Shown here one piece after another: positions 32,426 through 43,479 of a DNA stretch of 64,000 nt. The position numbers were made by a program, and so were the translations under genes. Position 1 is the first letter of the stretch. Each line of letters begins with the position of its first letter. The notes below the pieces were generated by a model. The model made no database searches. It saw only the letters and a program-made list of their open reading frames with translations, and was not told the origin of the DNA. Source of the DNA: Hyposmocoma kahamanoa (taxonomy: Eukaryota; Arthropoda; Insecta; Lepidoptera; Cosmopterigidae); NCBI RefSeq assembly GCF_003589595.1, contig NW_020654422.1, forward strand, positions 17,186,951 to 17,250,950, read 5' to 3'.

Positions 32426-32993
32426 CAAGCTTGACCAATTGGTAAAAGCATTACTACGTTGCAGCATGGCTTTTACCAACTGAGCCACAGATCAAGCCTG
32501 ACCAGTTGATAAGAGCAATGCTACGGTGCAGCATGGGTCTTACTAACTGAGCCACAGATCAAGCTTGACCAGTTGGTAAGAGCAATACTACGGTGCAGCA
32601 TGGCTTTTACCAACTGAGCCACAGATCAAGCTTGACCAGTTGGTAAAAGCAATGCTAAGGTGCAGCATGGGTCTTACTAGCTGAACGACAGATCAAGCTT
32701 GACCAGATGGTAAGAGTAATGTTACGGTGCAGCATGGGTCTTACTAACTGAGCCACAGATCAAACTTGACCAATTGGTAAAAGCAATACTACGGTGCAGC
32801 GTGGCTTTTACCAACTGAGCCACAGATCAAGCTTGACGGTTTGGTAATAGGAATGCTAGGTTGCAGCATGGATCTTATCAACTGAGCTACAAGTCAAGCT
32901 TGATCAGTTGGTAAGAGCAATGCTACGATGCAGCATGGCTTTTACCAACTCAGCCACAGATCGAGCTTGACCAGTTGGCTATGGGTTCAAGGT
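32426..32993. repeat. 67-bp tandem array of tRNA-like half sites
   Basis: Nine GCAGC(A/G)TGG motifs start at 32461, 32528, 32595, 32662, 32729, 32796, 32863 and 32930 and similar positions, spaced by exactly 67 bases with no indel, giving about 8.5 monomers. Each monomer is itself an inverted repeat: a GACCAGTTGGTAA.AGC arm and a GCTTTTACCAACTGAGCC arm around a GCTACGGTGCAGCATGG core. Both arms resemble a tRNA A box (AGTTGGTAAGAGC), one on each strand. The left edge (32401-32425) carries a B-box-like GGGTTCAAATCCCACC, so the array probably grew from a tRNA or tRNA-derived SINE. Monomers alternate between GGCTTTTACC and GGGTCTTACT forms, hinting at a dimeric higher-order unit. It is not CRISPR: there are no unique spacers. 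Confidence 0.9.
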
Positions 32994-32999
32994 TTTCTA

Positions 33000-35730
33000 T
33001 GTGATATGCATAGAAATGCGATCTTTGTATTAATATCACAACAAAACTGGTGGAGTTGCTTCACAAAAGTCTCAGTAACAAATACATCGTTATCGTAGAA
33101 TAGTAAAGCATTTGGAATGCTTGATCTGAACTAACTCCAGGCGATATTCAAGCTGAAGTTTAAACTAAGATCGTATCCACTTATTGGTTAGAAATTATAG
33201 TCGTTCCTTGGGGCAATTCCCTATATAACGTTTACTTAGCGTATCGGATGCTTGAATTTGATTAGGTAACTTAACTAGGGTATAATTTATATCACTACAT
33301 TAGGGAGGCGAATTCCCTTTAAAAGAACGAGTAAGAATTTAGACGATTCGATTTTGAAAAGTGTTGTACCCTTTTTATTATAGCAATTTATGTTTCGTAA
33401 TTAATAACTTGGAAAACTTTGTGTGTAAATCGATAAAGATTTATAACAAACAAAGATACCATATTGACAACTAATATAGTATTATCTCAAAACTACCGTT
33501 ATATTTTATTTGGTCTCAAAGATGCGTTTTTATATTATGATAATGAAATTCAATTGTATATGAATGACATGCAATTTTTGTGACAATACTATGTTAGTTG
33601 TCATGTACGATTTGACACAAAAAACGAAATGCGCAAAAAACATAAAGGCCATATAGGCGAACCAAAACTATCCTTGAATATGGAATAAATGAAAAAATAT
33701 TTCTGCTTGATTGATTACTAACGTCGGTTGGAAAATGGACGGATCATTTTGTTTTATGCCTTTTATACTATATAATAATACGCATATGGTATCCACCATT
33801 CTCGTTACTTATTTGGGTATTATTAATACGAATGCCGAACCCAATCCCGCATGAACACAACGTACTTCAATTGATCCTATTAATTCGTCAAGCATTCCTC
33901 TGTCCACTGCCACTTTGTCCTATCACATGCCATTAAATGTGATCCCTTGAACTGTGAGACGTCTACTGCGAGGTATCCGGAAAGAAATTAGAGATGTTTC
34001 AAGTAGTGCAATTCTCGGACACTATTGCAGACTATCATAGACATTCAATGGAACACGCATACGGACACAGAATGCCAGTCATTCTTTGAAAATTTTTATT
34101 GATACCGACTACAAATTGATCTGTTAAATACGAGACCACGAATAGCTAACAATAATGCGTGTCCCGTAAAATCCATCTATGTATCTATTTAAAAGAAGGT
34201 TAAGTTAGAGTGCACAGTAAAAGTGACAACGCCTAACTGTATAAATAAGTCAAATTTCACATTAGCATTTTTGCTCGTAGTTTTCAACAGGCGCCTTTGT
34301 ACTTTAAGCACGGCTTGCGCCTACCCGTAAGTAAAGTTGTTATCACAGCATTGGTCTTTTATTGAAGTACTTAAATCCATTATGTTCCAAAAACACTAGA
34401 TCATAGTAATTTGTGAATTATTATTTAAGAGAACTTACAACCAGTGGGAAAAATGGGTTCCCGACCGGTAACCACTAATTTGTTGACGGCGATTTGGTGA
34501 TGATCGTCCAGCATTGAAGAGAAAGAACGGCAAATGAAGATAACACTGCAGTAAAACTAACAAAGTGAATTTGGAACATTGGGGCACAATATATGGTTGC
34601 GACTCTGTGTCGTCTGTAGTCGTTCTAACGGATCCAATAACCGCCTTATTGCTGTGTGTTGGAGCGGACAATGTCTCCTCCTGAGAATAACACGCGACAC
34701 TGCTCCTAACTGCGACCTGAATTAAATCAAACTTGGACTCGAGGCCGGTGTTCAATTTTCTTCAAGACTTGGCAACAAAATCGATTAGCCGATGGCTGAC
34801 TAGGAAGCTTTATAAGTTTCCCACTAAACACGAAAACACTTTTAGAAATAGCTACAACCATTTTAAGTGGAAAGCAACATTCACATTATGGAATTGACTT
34901 TGTGGACACCTTGAATATCAAGGATCACAGTCGCACCGGTTTATTACTTTGGGCGCTTCACAATTAGATCCCCAGTTCGATTACCGGTGGTACCAACATA
35001 AGAAACGTACTTTTACAAATTGCTGCTGATTTTGCTACCAAGAATTCCCATTGCCGTTACTATAGAGACGTCGGGACGTATTACTGCTGACCGTACACAC
35101 AAAAAGTGATTATTTAATTATTCTTTTGTTATAAAATTTTAATAATGTGGTAATTTCCCTTTGTAGCCCATTCCAAGTCCTATTTGTCGCATTTTGAGAA
35201 ATTTTTGCACAGTAATTTTGTTGTTTTGAAAATTATTTTCGTTACGGAAAAGGCAAAGGTTTAAAGCCGTAAAGCCAAGTCTCGGTGAATTTTTCTTTTG
35301 CTAGTTTTAGGTAGATAGGCATGCGCGTAATTTTTCACGCGTTCCATTAGCTTTGGTAGAGAATTCATCGAAAACGTCCCGTAATAATTTTCATATCGGT
35401 ATTTTTTACATAAACTTTATACTGTCTTCCCTTCAGTTTTCCACTTCGCTTTTGGTATATATACGTATACGTAATATGTGATACCTAATAGTGTTTGGTA
35501 TATATATATATATATATATAGTAACAGGGAATTCTTTACTTTGAGCCGAGATGTAATTTGTGCGTATGTTTATATCATAATTTACCACATCACATATTGT
35601 GAGGGCCATAGTAGTCCAATGGGAAAACGGTAGCTACTTTCGACGATTCGAATTGGCGGCACGTACCTATGACTATAATTTCTACGCTAAGTACATTTGT
35701 CTATGTTTAGTAGTAATACCATTTGCTACT
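33000..35730. other. Long stretch without firm features
   Basis: Only a weak candidate: a 106-codon minus frame at 34435-34755 followed by a GTAAGT donor. No similarity recognised. Confidence 0.35.
35499..35520. repeat. TA microsatellite
   Basis: Uninterrupted (TA)11. Confidence 0.85.
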
Positions 35731-35734
35731 TGTA

Positions 35735-35805
35735 AAGGAAAGCATTATGGCGAAACCTGCATGTTGAAAAAGGTTCCCAACCCCTGGAAAAAGTGTGAAG
35801 ACCCT
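35735..35805 (+). mobile_element. Family F SINE, middle fragment
   Basis: AAGCATTATGGCGAAACCTG, CATGTTGAAAAAGGTTCCCA and GTGTGAAGACCC match 54270-54340. The 81-aa frame across it is not a gene. Confidence 0.5.
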
Positions 35806-35960
35806 AAAATTAACAAAATAATTACACAAAAAACATTTGACTGAAGTAAAACTGCAGTCACATAAATAAATGTCTAAGTATATATGTATAATGATTGATC
35901 TCAATGTAGTTTTATGTTAAAAGTTAAATGCGTTGTGAAGGGGTTGTCAAGTGTTGCCAC

Positions 35961-35975
35961 AGACGTGAAGTGTTT
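35961..35975. repeat. Left target-site duplication
   Basis: AGACGTGAAGTGTTT; partner at 36827-36841 with one mismatch. Confidence 0.75.
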
Positions 35976-36826
35976 CCCCCCCGAAGGGGTTCCCGCCTTG
36001 TCGTGGCGGGGGGGCTCTAGTAGCCGTGGTCGATTTCATCCCACGGCGAAGCTAAGAGGAACCCACGGGGCCGGCCGATGGTGGTAGGCTGGCCCGAGGA
36101 GGAGGGCGTTCCGCGCGGGGCTCGTCTGGTCAGCGGGACCGCGCGGATGCGCGAGGAGGAGGGTCGCGGGGGGAGAGACGTGTCGGTGTGTCGTTGCCGC
36201 TCGTCCTGTCCTCCGCGACCCTGGCGGGGCTGCACCGCTTTGAATGATGCAGTGGCGGCGGGGCCGCGGGGGAAGAGACGTGTCGGTGTGTCGTTGCCGC
36301 TCGTCCTATCCTCCGCGGCCGAATGTGGGCGGTTGGCCCGTGGTGGGCGCTCCAAGGGACTCTCTTCGGAGAGTCCGCGCGGAAGCGTGTTAGGTGTTGC
36401 GGCGGAGCCTGTCATCAGATCCGCCGCGGGGGCTGGGGGAGCAGCCACTGAACTTCACAGTTGAGTGGATGCTGTCCTGGCCCCCCGTGGCCCCTGGGTA
36501 GCGGACTCGGGGGAGTTCGCTGCCCAGCATAAAGGTGCCCGGGATGGAAGGCTCGTCTGGTGTTCGGCGAGACTCACATTCGGAGTCGGGGGACCGATGT
36601 GTCTCCCTTCTCGAGGAGGGGCGCGGCCAGCCGCTGGTGGGGGCGCGGACGAGTGCAACAGCGTACCCGTACCCCCACCTACAGCGGAGAGGAGGAACAC
36701 TCCGGGGGTTTAGTGCGGTCGGGCTGCTCCCCTTCAGGGTTCAGCCCAGTCCCACATAACCCCGGCTCTGCCCCCGCGGGGCCGGGGTATCTGTAAGCAG
36801 ATTCCCCCGGATTAACAAAAAAAAAA
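35976..36826 (+). mobile_element. GC-rich non-LTR insertion with poly(A)
   Basis: An 851-bp GC-rich island in AT-rich DNA. It ends in an 11-base A run and is flanked by a 15-bp target duplication, AGACGTGAAGTGTTT (35961-35975) and AGACGTGAATTGTTT (36827-36841, one mismatch). This is the signature of LINE-type target-primed insertion in plus orientation. No RT domain is present. Sequence style resembles untranslated regions of R1-clade LINEs, so it may be a 5'/3'-UTR-only derivative or a large SINE. Two copies of a 34-bp segment lie exactly 100 bp apart. The long overlapping frames here (up to 143 aa) reflect GC richness and match no protein I know. Confidence 0.75.
36174..36307 (+). repeat. 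100-bp-period duplication in GC-rich element
   Basis: AGAGACGTGTCGGTGTGTCG and the following 14 bases at 36174-36207 recur at 36274-36307. Each copy is bracketed by complementary arms (GGGTCGCGG/CCGCGACCC and GGCCGCGG/CCGCGGCC), so each can form a stem. Confidence 0.75.
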
Positions 36827-36841
36827 AGACGTGAATTGTTT
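36827..36841. repeat. Right target-site duplication
   Basis: AGACGTGAATTGTTT directly after the A run of the GC-rich element. Confidence 0.75.
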
Positions 36842-36997
36842 GGTTAGGAACTCCTCATTCATCGCTCGGAAACGAATATATGAAAAAAAAATAACATATA
36901 CGAAAATTTTCTGTCATTTTCTATATTCAAGTCAAATCCTTATTTCGGACAAATTTATGCATCCGTGCTTTCTTTACATTTTTCGTTTTTATAATAC

Positions 36998-37275
36998 CAA
37001 ATGACGGGACGAACAAGTCGTTCGGCTTCTTCATAATGGTTGCAGTGGCACTCAGACCTTTAAATAGCAAAGATCTTAGGGCAGGATCACTGCGCTCGTT
37101 ACTCTGAGACATAAGTTGACAAGTCCCATGTGCATGAGATGCGCAACTGCTTACGTGGCCGAACGGGAACGGAACCGAAACGTAGTAATGCTCACATTAC
37201 TGCTTGGCGCAGAAATAGGTGAAGTGACAGTATTCTCTGGACGAACTCTTTCACAAGGAGCCGTAACTACTACTA
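36998..37275 (-). mobile_element. SINE-like family A copy
   Basis: AATGACGGGACGAACAAGTC, CAGTGGCACTCAGACCTTTA, CTGAGACATAAGTTGACAAG, CACATTACTGCTTGGCGCAG and TTTCACAAGGAGCCGTAACT. Near complete. Confidence 0.7.
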
Positions 37276-37279
37276 AATA

Positions 37280-38405
37280 TTTTTTTCTTGTTACATCTTT
37301 TATAAAAGATTAAAAAACTAAGCCAACGAATTTTTTGGAGAGAAGTTCAAATACGAAATTTAATAACTTTCACAATAAACATTTAGATAATTGTGTTGAA
37401 ACTAAATGTACTTGTTGTATCTACTATAAAAAGTAAGAAATGTACAGTTCATGCCATGTTTTACATTCGTATCTGAACCCCTAGCTGACCTTTCAGGCAT
37501 TCAATAGAAAAGTGTTAAAGGACTTTCAGCTTTATATTAAGTATACGATAAAGATCAAATTGGCTTAAAACGTTCTTAACTAATGATTCAATTAGAAAGT
37601 TATATCAAAACGAATTTTACGGCAGAACAGTTTGTTAAATACTTTTCTTCACACTTATCTACTCGGAAACAAATGGTCGGTAACCACCGAAGGGTTTAGG
37701 TATCTTAGGGCGACTATAAACTAGTCATAGTGACAAATATCTATCTAGATTGTGTAGCAATGCTTAAAAACTCTTGGGATTTTTGTACAACCTCCAACTT
37801 AATGGCAAAAGGACAATAAAGCCATGCAATGGGGAGGAGCTGCTTTAAACATAAATTGACTAAAGCACTTTGTTATTTAGGGAGGGTCTACCGAATAATA
37901 GAAAACGGAGAAAGCAATTTCTCCTTCCTAATTTAATAGCTAAATTGTGTTATTGAGTTATTACAATTGTGCAGAACTAATATACTTTTGTAATTGGAAA
38001 CTACGACTATATAAGAAACAAATTACAAAAAACAAAGGGGAATAAAGATGGAATACGAATTTGTTTGAGAATTTGGGGAAGTTTTCGAAGTTCTACAGTT
38101 TTATCTGTTTTACACCCCTCTGGGGAATAGATTTTGTTTTTTCTGAACGCATAACCGTTAGGGAGTCTCCCCTTAAATTATATAAGTTCTTACTTCTGTA
38201 TTATAATGCTGGAGGCAGTTTCGAGATAGGGTTGAACATTTATTTTATTTTGTTTCCACGCCCACACGCGCACACAGACATGCACCCAGTATCTCACTGT
38301 TGTAGGTACAGACTAAGGAAATACGATAAATATTATAATGGCCAGCATCAAATTGTTAAATTGACATCTGAGGCTGACTGTCTGAGGTGGACCACCACAG
38401 GTTTT
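37280..38405. other. No gene recognised
   Basis: The 121-aa plus frame at 38061-38426 runs into a family A SINE and is rejected as a gene. Confidence 0.4.
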
Positions 38406-38410
38406 GTAGA

Positions 38411-38590
38411 ACAAGGGTGCTGGTGAAATTACAGGCACATGGGACTTGTCAACTTATGTACGGACGCAGTGGCAGTGCCTCTCAGATCTTTGCGATTTGA
38501 AGCTCTGAATGGCACTGCAACTGTTATGGACAGGCATGTAGCTTACCATCAGGCGCAGGACTTGTTCGTCCCGTCACTTGATATTATAAA
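38411..38590 (+). mobile_element. SINE-like family A, 5'-truncated copy
   Basis: Begins AAGGGTGCTGGTGAAATTAC and ends CGTCACTTGATATTATAAAA followed by (TAAA)n. A clean 5' truncation with an intact 3' end, as LINE-type insertion gives. Confidence 0.7.
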
Positions 38591-38654
38591 ATAAATAAAT
38601 AAATAAGTAAAAAACACCAATATAAGCTGCGTATTTTTCTATTTTATACGTTAG

Positions 38655-38725
38655 AGGTAGCCTACGGGAAGAAAAAATGCCCGTGGTCTACTGAGGTAAC
38701 CACCCGTGGACCACCACGGGCAAAA
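38655..38725. repeat. Short GC-rich hairpin
   Basis: TGCCCGTGGTC and GACCACCACGGGCA can pair around GGTAACCACCCG. Confidence 0.5.
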
Positions 38726-38944
38726 AGTGATCAAAACTACCGTGTCTTTCTTACTTAATAGTAGTATCTAATATCAAAATCAACATTTTGAGAAAAAAAC
38801 TGCACGAAATAATTTTTCGGATTTTAAAAATTAATAACACAAAAAGATGCATTCAACTTATTTTGTACATTAGATATTACAGAATTATATCCAGCCATTA
38901 TAATTTTATTTCGCAAAATTTGAACGTAAAAATCATTGACTTAC

Positions 38945-39230
38945 AATTATATGGACGTCGGGTTCGAGCTAAAAAGTGTCCGAACTTATAGGGCGTTAAA
39001 ATCGTATACAGAGCGTCATTCACGCTTTAGTCTTCGTTTGTTCGACTGACAGCGAAGCAAGCAAAATTAGACAGTACTGCGATGACATTACAATTTAAAT
39101 TCAACGTTTTAGCTTTTTCATATTCCTTTACATGTCACTACGTTTAAATAGGTTGACTTGGGACATTTTTTTCGTGGTTTTTGTACTAGACCCGTCGTCC
39201 ATTTATTTGTAAGTCAATGGTAAAAATGAA
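38945..39230 (+). repeat. Host repeat of the THAP element, empty copy 2
   Basis: Matches 23583-23700 (GACGTCGGGT, GCTAAAAAGTGTCCG, GGGCGTTAAAATCG, CTTCGTTTGTTCGACTGACA) and then 24648-24816, ending GTAAGTCAATGGTAA. It lacks both the P-like element and the roughly 950 bp found between the two parts in copy 1. Confidence 0.7.
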
Positions 39231-39234
39231 TAAA

Positions 39235-40070
39235 TTTCATTTCCCTTGATAATAGCCAAAAGCATGTTATAATGATATTATAAAAACACTATACTCAGCC
39301 TTACAGTGTTTTGGTTTGACATGATAGCATTAGATGTCTGTCACGAGGTGAGTCAAGACGATTTCTGACATTCTGTATTACACACAAAGGATAAAAATTA
39401 TAATATCAGAATACCTTATTATTATATATTTACTCCACCCGCTTCTCTCTTCTTTCTTGACACTCTTGCAGAGTGACTTGTCCCAACGCCTTTGTTGGTA
39501 TGGAAATGACGTCAGCTCAATGGAGCCCAAAAAAGGGCTATTGATGCTACCGAAGACGCGAGGCGTGCCGAAGACAGAAACGCCGGGAGGGCAACGCTGG
39601 AATTTGTCCTTATTTTTAATCGACGTAAATTATTTGAAACTGAAAGTGAAGCTTGAATCTTGGAGCGGTTGTTCGAAGAGCAACGCTAGAGTTTGATTAG
39701 AATAAAACTACTGTAAATGATAAGAAACTTATTTATAAGTGGCCTTATATATACATATATTAATAATACCATGGTTCAATAACTAAAGAGGATTGCTATC
39801 TCCTTATCGCAACTCAGAAAGAGAATAAAACTCCGTCTTATACTTAGATGGCGTTAATCGGTAGCCTGGAAGTAGTTTCATTATACTATAAATGGCCATA
39901 GATATTAAGATTAAACATAAAACTCAAATACATCTTTAAGTATATATAGTATAATAATAGGTATGAATGAATCAATATCAATAGGTAGTGTTGTGTTACA
40001 AACTTTTTTTTAATTAACGCTAATTATATTACTGCTATTACAGCCCTATTAGCAAGCGTTATTTATTCAT
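39235..40070. other. No gene recognised
   Basis: A 79-aa frame at 39457-39696 has balanced composition but no family match. Confidence 0.35.
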
Positions 40071-40075
40071 TTACC

Positions 40076-40262
40076 TGCCTCCGTGGCCGAACGGTTACCA
40101 TACCGGACTGCCACGCCGAGGTCCCAGGTTCGATACCCGGGCTGGGAGAAATATTTGTATGGTCTACATTTATTTATCTCGTGAGTTTGGGTATAATTTG
40201 TGGTTGTCTATGTGTGTGTGCATGGCATCCGCGACACAGGGTTTTCTTAGTGCGAGGCTATA
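40076..40262 (+). mobile_element. tRNA-derived SINE, family B
   Basis: TGCCTCCGTGGCCGAACGGT, CCAGGTTCGATACCCGGGCT, GTGTGCATGGCATCCGCGAC and GGTTTTCTTAGTGCGAGGCT. Full length by comparison with the other copies. Confidence 0.75.
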
Positions 40263-40264
40263 TG

Positions 40265-41060
40265 TCGTGTTTGATCTATAAAGTCCTATTTATTAATTTT
40301 GTTTTCATTTTTTTTTTAATTTTTAGTACAATTAAGTAACATATATTCTTTATAATATTCTTATATGTTATATTCACGTCATAACATTTTATAAACACGT
40401 AACCCTTAGTGAGCATAAATATCAGACGCCGTAAGTGTTAAGGGGAATTATTTGAAATACAGGAGGGTGAAGTGATTAACTCAATATAACACCTCAGCTC
40501 TTGTTTTCAAGAAAAGCTAAAAGGGCCATAAATTCACCCTCTTGCTCTTCCAAGATCTGAGGTTTCCAAAGTTTCGATTGCAGAGTACAAACAACGAACA
40601 AGTTTTTATCTCGTGATTTTACTCAAGATAATAACAAGTTTAGCAAAATAACATTTTAAAAATACGTGAAAATATATTTTTTTGTTACATACAATACAAA
40701 TATAACTTCTTACAACCTACCTGGCTTACCTGACTGGGCGAAGAAAAACTTTTTCACTTCTTATACTCTTAAAGTTCGTATTTATGCTGGGTGTAGACTG
40801 CATAAAATAAGATTTTATGCTCTAGTGCATAAAATAAAAAAATATCACATTAAATATGTCTAATTGTTGTAATTTTACATTGAAATTTAATTACATAATG
40901 TCATATTGCTGTTTCATTTCCTCGCAATCGAAGTGAAAAGCAGAGTGTATAACTTGTTCAAAGAACCCATTTTACCCTCGACTTTAGTACCTGCGGCTCG
41001 GGTGGATATACTCGTCTCAGGTAAAATAACGTGTTTTATGCACTTGTTGTACAATCTACT
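40265..41060. other. No gene recognised
   Basis: AT-rich. Confidence 0.4.
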
Positions 41061-41061
41061 A

Positions 41062-41280
41062 TTATAGATTTCTCACAGATGGGGCTACGATAAAGAAGTC
41101 GTTAAAAACCGTAAATATAGATCTGCAAAAAGCACATAGAAAAATTCGTAACGTCTGTTGGTTCCTTTCATAGCTTAGTTTTGGAGCGTCAGGCATGGTA
41201 TGCCGAAGGTGGTAATTCGAATCGAGCACGATCAATAAAATTTTTCTTAGTGTTATCTTTGTGTTAACAATTATATCTTC
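41062..41280 (+). mobile_element. tRNA-derived SINE, family C
   Basis: ATAGATTTCTCACAGATGGG, ATCTGCAAAAAGCACATAGA, GGTAATTCGAATCGAGC and TGTGTTAACAATTATA. 5'-truncated. Confidence 0.65.
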
Positions 41281-41655
41281 ATAAAGTCAAAAAGGTTTTT
41301 ATATGCGATGAGTATACAGTAATCGTTTATCAGTAATCGTTTATTGCATAGTCACATGTTAATAATATTAAAATTACAGTACATGTGACACCCTGTAAGG
41401 GTGTTTGCAAAGAGAGTGGCGCTATACACATTTTAAAAATAAGATAAAAATTATTACACACTACTATTTCCTAATTGATACCACGCATACAAAATGGAGT
41501 CTAGTAGGACTATATAATTTACACATTATGTTTCAACTCTATACTAATTGATATAATTTTAAAACTAAATACTAATTGAAATAATTTTACCTACATACAT
41601 TTATACACAAAAACATACAATTATAATTTTCTATTATTATTTCATATTAAATCAT

Positions 41656-41990
41656 TTAAAAAAGGTCATCAAAAATATCATTAAAGTATTCTGTTATATT
41701 GTAATAACTCCTATCAATTAACAGAGTTTTTAATTGTCTTTCAATAGCCCTGGAATCCTCAGTACATTTTATGCTGTTCGGGAGATGGTTATATATTTTT
41801 ATTAACATTGAGTGGGGACCCGATACATTTTGCCTCCTTTCCTCGTTGCTGTACGCTTACTTCCAAGTCGTACAATTCTGCAATACTGCGATATTGTATA
41901 AAATCGTTGTATTAAGTTTACAAATCTCCGATTACTGAGGGCTCTTTGTAAGGTAAACCTAAACTTTTTTTGCTACATCCTGTAGCCTTT
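41656..41990 (-). pseudogene. LINE C-terminal coding remnant
   Basis: Minus-strand frame with GPHSMLIKIYNHLPNSIKCT then EDSRAIERQLKTLLIDRSYY and NITEYFNDIFDDLFK, ending at a stop at 41656-41658. The NxLPxxIKxxEDxxxFKxxLKxxLLxxxYYSVxEY pattern closes the ORF2 of a common lepidopteran LINE. The last about 60 codons are open, while the part above 41835 has stops and shifts. It is the best-preserved LINE coding end here. Confidence 0.6.
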
Positions 41991-42111
41991 ATAGAGGGAA
42001 ATTGCGACTTCCGCGTGTGTCAACATAAGATTTGTTTTGTAATGTGTGTGGCGGAATTATACATACACATACTTAGTAGTATAGCATAGTACTTTGCTTT
42101 CATCATCAAAT

Positions 42112-42395
42112 GTTAGTAGCAGTAGAGCTCTATGAAAGAGTTTGACCATTTTGACCGGGTAGTATTGCCACTTTACCTATCTCTGCCGCCAAATAGCAAT
42201 GTGAGCATTACTGCGTTCCGGTTTGGAAGGGTGAGGGTATTGGTGAAATTACAGGCATTTGGGCCTTGTCAACTTATGTCTCAGGGTGACGGACGCAGTG
42301 GCAGTGCCCATAAGTTCTTTGCGATTTAAAGCTCTGAGTGGCACTGCAAGAGCTATGGATAGGCGTGGCGCACGGCTCGTTCGTCTCTCGTTAAA
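42112..42395 (+). mobile_element. SINE-like family A copy
   Basis: TAGTAGCAGTAGAGCTCTAT, TCTGCCGCCAAATAGCAATG, AAATTACAGGCATTTGGGCC, TTTAAAGCTCTGAGTGGCAC and GGCGCACGGCTCGTTCGTCT. Confidence 0.7.
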
Positions 42396-42650
42396 AAAAC
42401 ATTATGTGCAGTCTGATTTCACCCAATGCTGGGTGTAGGCCTCCAAGTTCTTGTGCCACTCCCCACATTGCTTTAGTACAACAAAAATGCAGCAATGATG
42501 TAACTTACCATCAACATTTCAGGATTCATCGTATACATCCAACCTTTCCGGTATTTAAAAATATATTTTCGCATTTTACGTACGGTGGGTCCGTAATTAA
42601 AGATACAACCTGCATTAACATAGACTTAAAATTTGTTGTTTAATAAGGTA

Positions 42651-43478
42651 ACAGCTTGTAGGTTAAAAAATGAAACACACAGGCAGCGGGTGCGAGTCGG
42701 GCGCGTGTCGTGTCGGGAGCGCGGCGGGTTTAATTTAGACATGGGGAAAAGCGTTACATTTCGATCACAGTTACTACCGTTCGACGTTCCAGTTACAAAA
42801 AATCGCAGTGACAAATCACCGTGATTCTGTCACGCCTGTCACTTACGTCACGATAAACGGTTTTTGCAAGCGTCTACTTTCTAGTAGTCGTTATTAATCT
42901 TCACTTTGAAGTAACGTGTTATTTCGTTTGAAAAATGGATCCGCAATAACCCTCAGTTATACAGGCTTGTTGCATTATTCGTTAATAAGACCATGTGGCG
43001 TGTTTATTATTTTGGATCAATACTGTACAATTATCTTACTCGCATTTATAATGTTACGCGGTATTTACACTGATCTAACTATTTCTTGGTTCATAATTAG
43101 AATTTAAAAATAAAACCGAACTACAATAAGTAGCGCAGTCGCCAGTCTCTTATAGAACGAAGATCGCGCATGATTTTGTTTGTAAAATGTACTTGTATTG
43201 TCATATGCCGTGACGTGATTGACGGCGACAGTTAATGGAACGGAGGAACAACCTATGTGATTTTGGAACGTCGTTCCTTCGTAAAAAGTGACGGTGATAC
43301 TATTTGACGGCTGATCGCCGTGATTTTTTTCATCGTGACGTTATTTATCACCCAGCTCTAGCATAATTCCGCGCCCACGCTTGGTATATTGTTGTACATA
43401 TAAATACAAGGAATTAAACCCGACACACGTCCGACCCGCACCCGCTCTCTGTATGTTTCACGCTTAACCTGTGGCTGT
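42651..43478. mobile_element. Non-autonomous element with ~70-bp TIRs
   Basis: Left end GGTTAAAAAATGAAACACAC, GCAGCGGGTGCGAGTCGGGC and GCGTGTCG (42661-42710) matches the complement of the right end (AGGTTAAGCGTGAAACATAC, GAGCGGGTGCGGGTCGGACG and TGTGTCGGGTTTAATT, 43412-43470). The left TIR has about 15 extra bases (TGTCGGGAGCGCGGC). The 828-bp interior has no transposase. Outer target duplications are unclear. Confidence 0.65.
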
Positions 43479-43479
43479 G

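Noticed and set aside
32426..32993. CRISPR-like array
   Set aside because: All 67 bases repeat; there are no unique spacers, and the genome is eukaryotic.
35599..35844. 81-codon frame that looks like a secreted Cys peptide
   Set aside because: The Cys-containing part is the family F SINE body.
36017..36464. Overlapping 143- and 128-codon frames on both strands
   Set aside because: GC-rich retroelement without stop codons by composition; proline/arginine-rich readings match no family.
38061..38426. 121-codon plus-strand frame
   Set aside because: Ends within a family A SINE and has no conserved motif.
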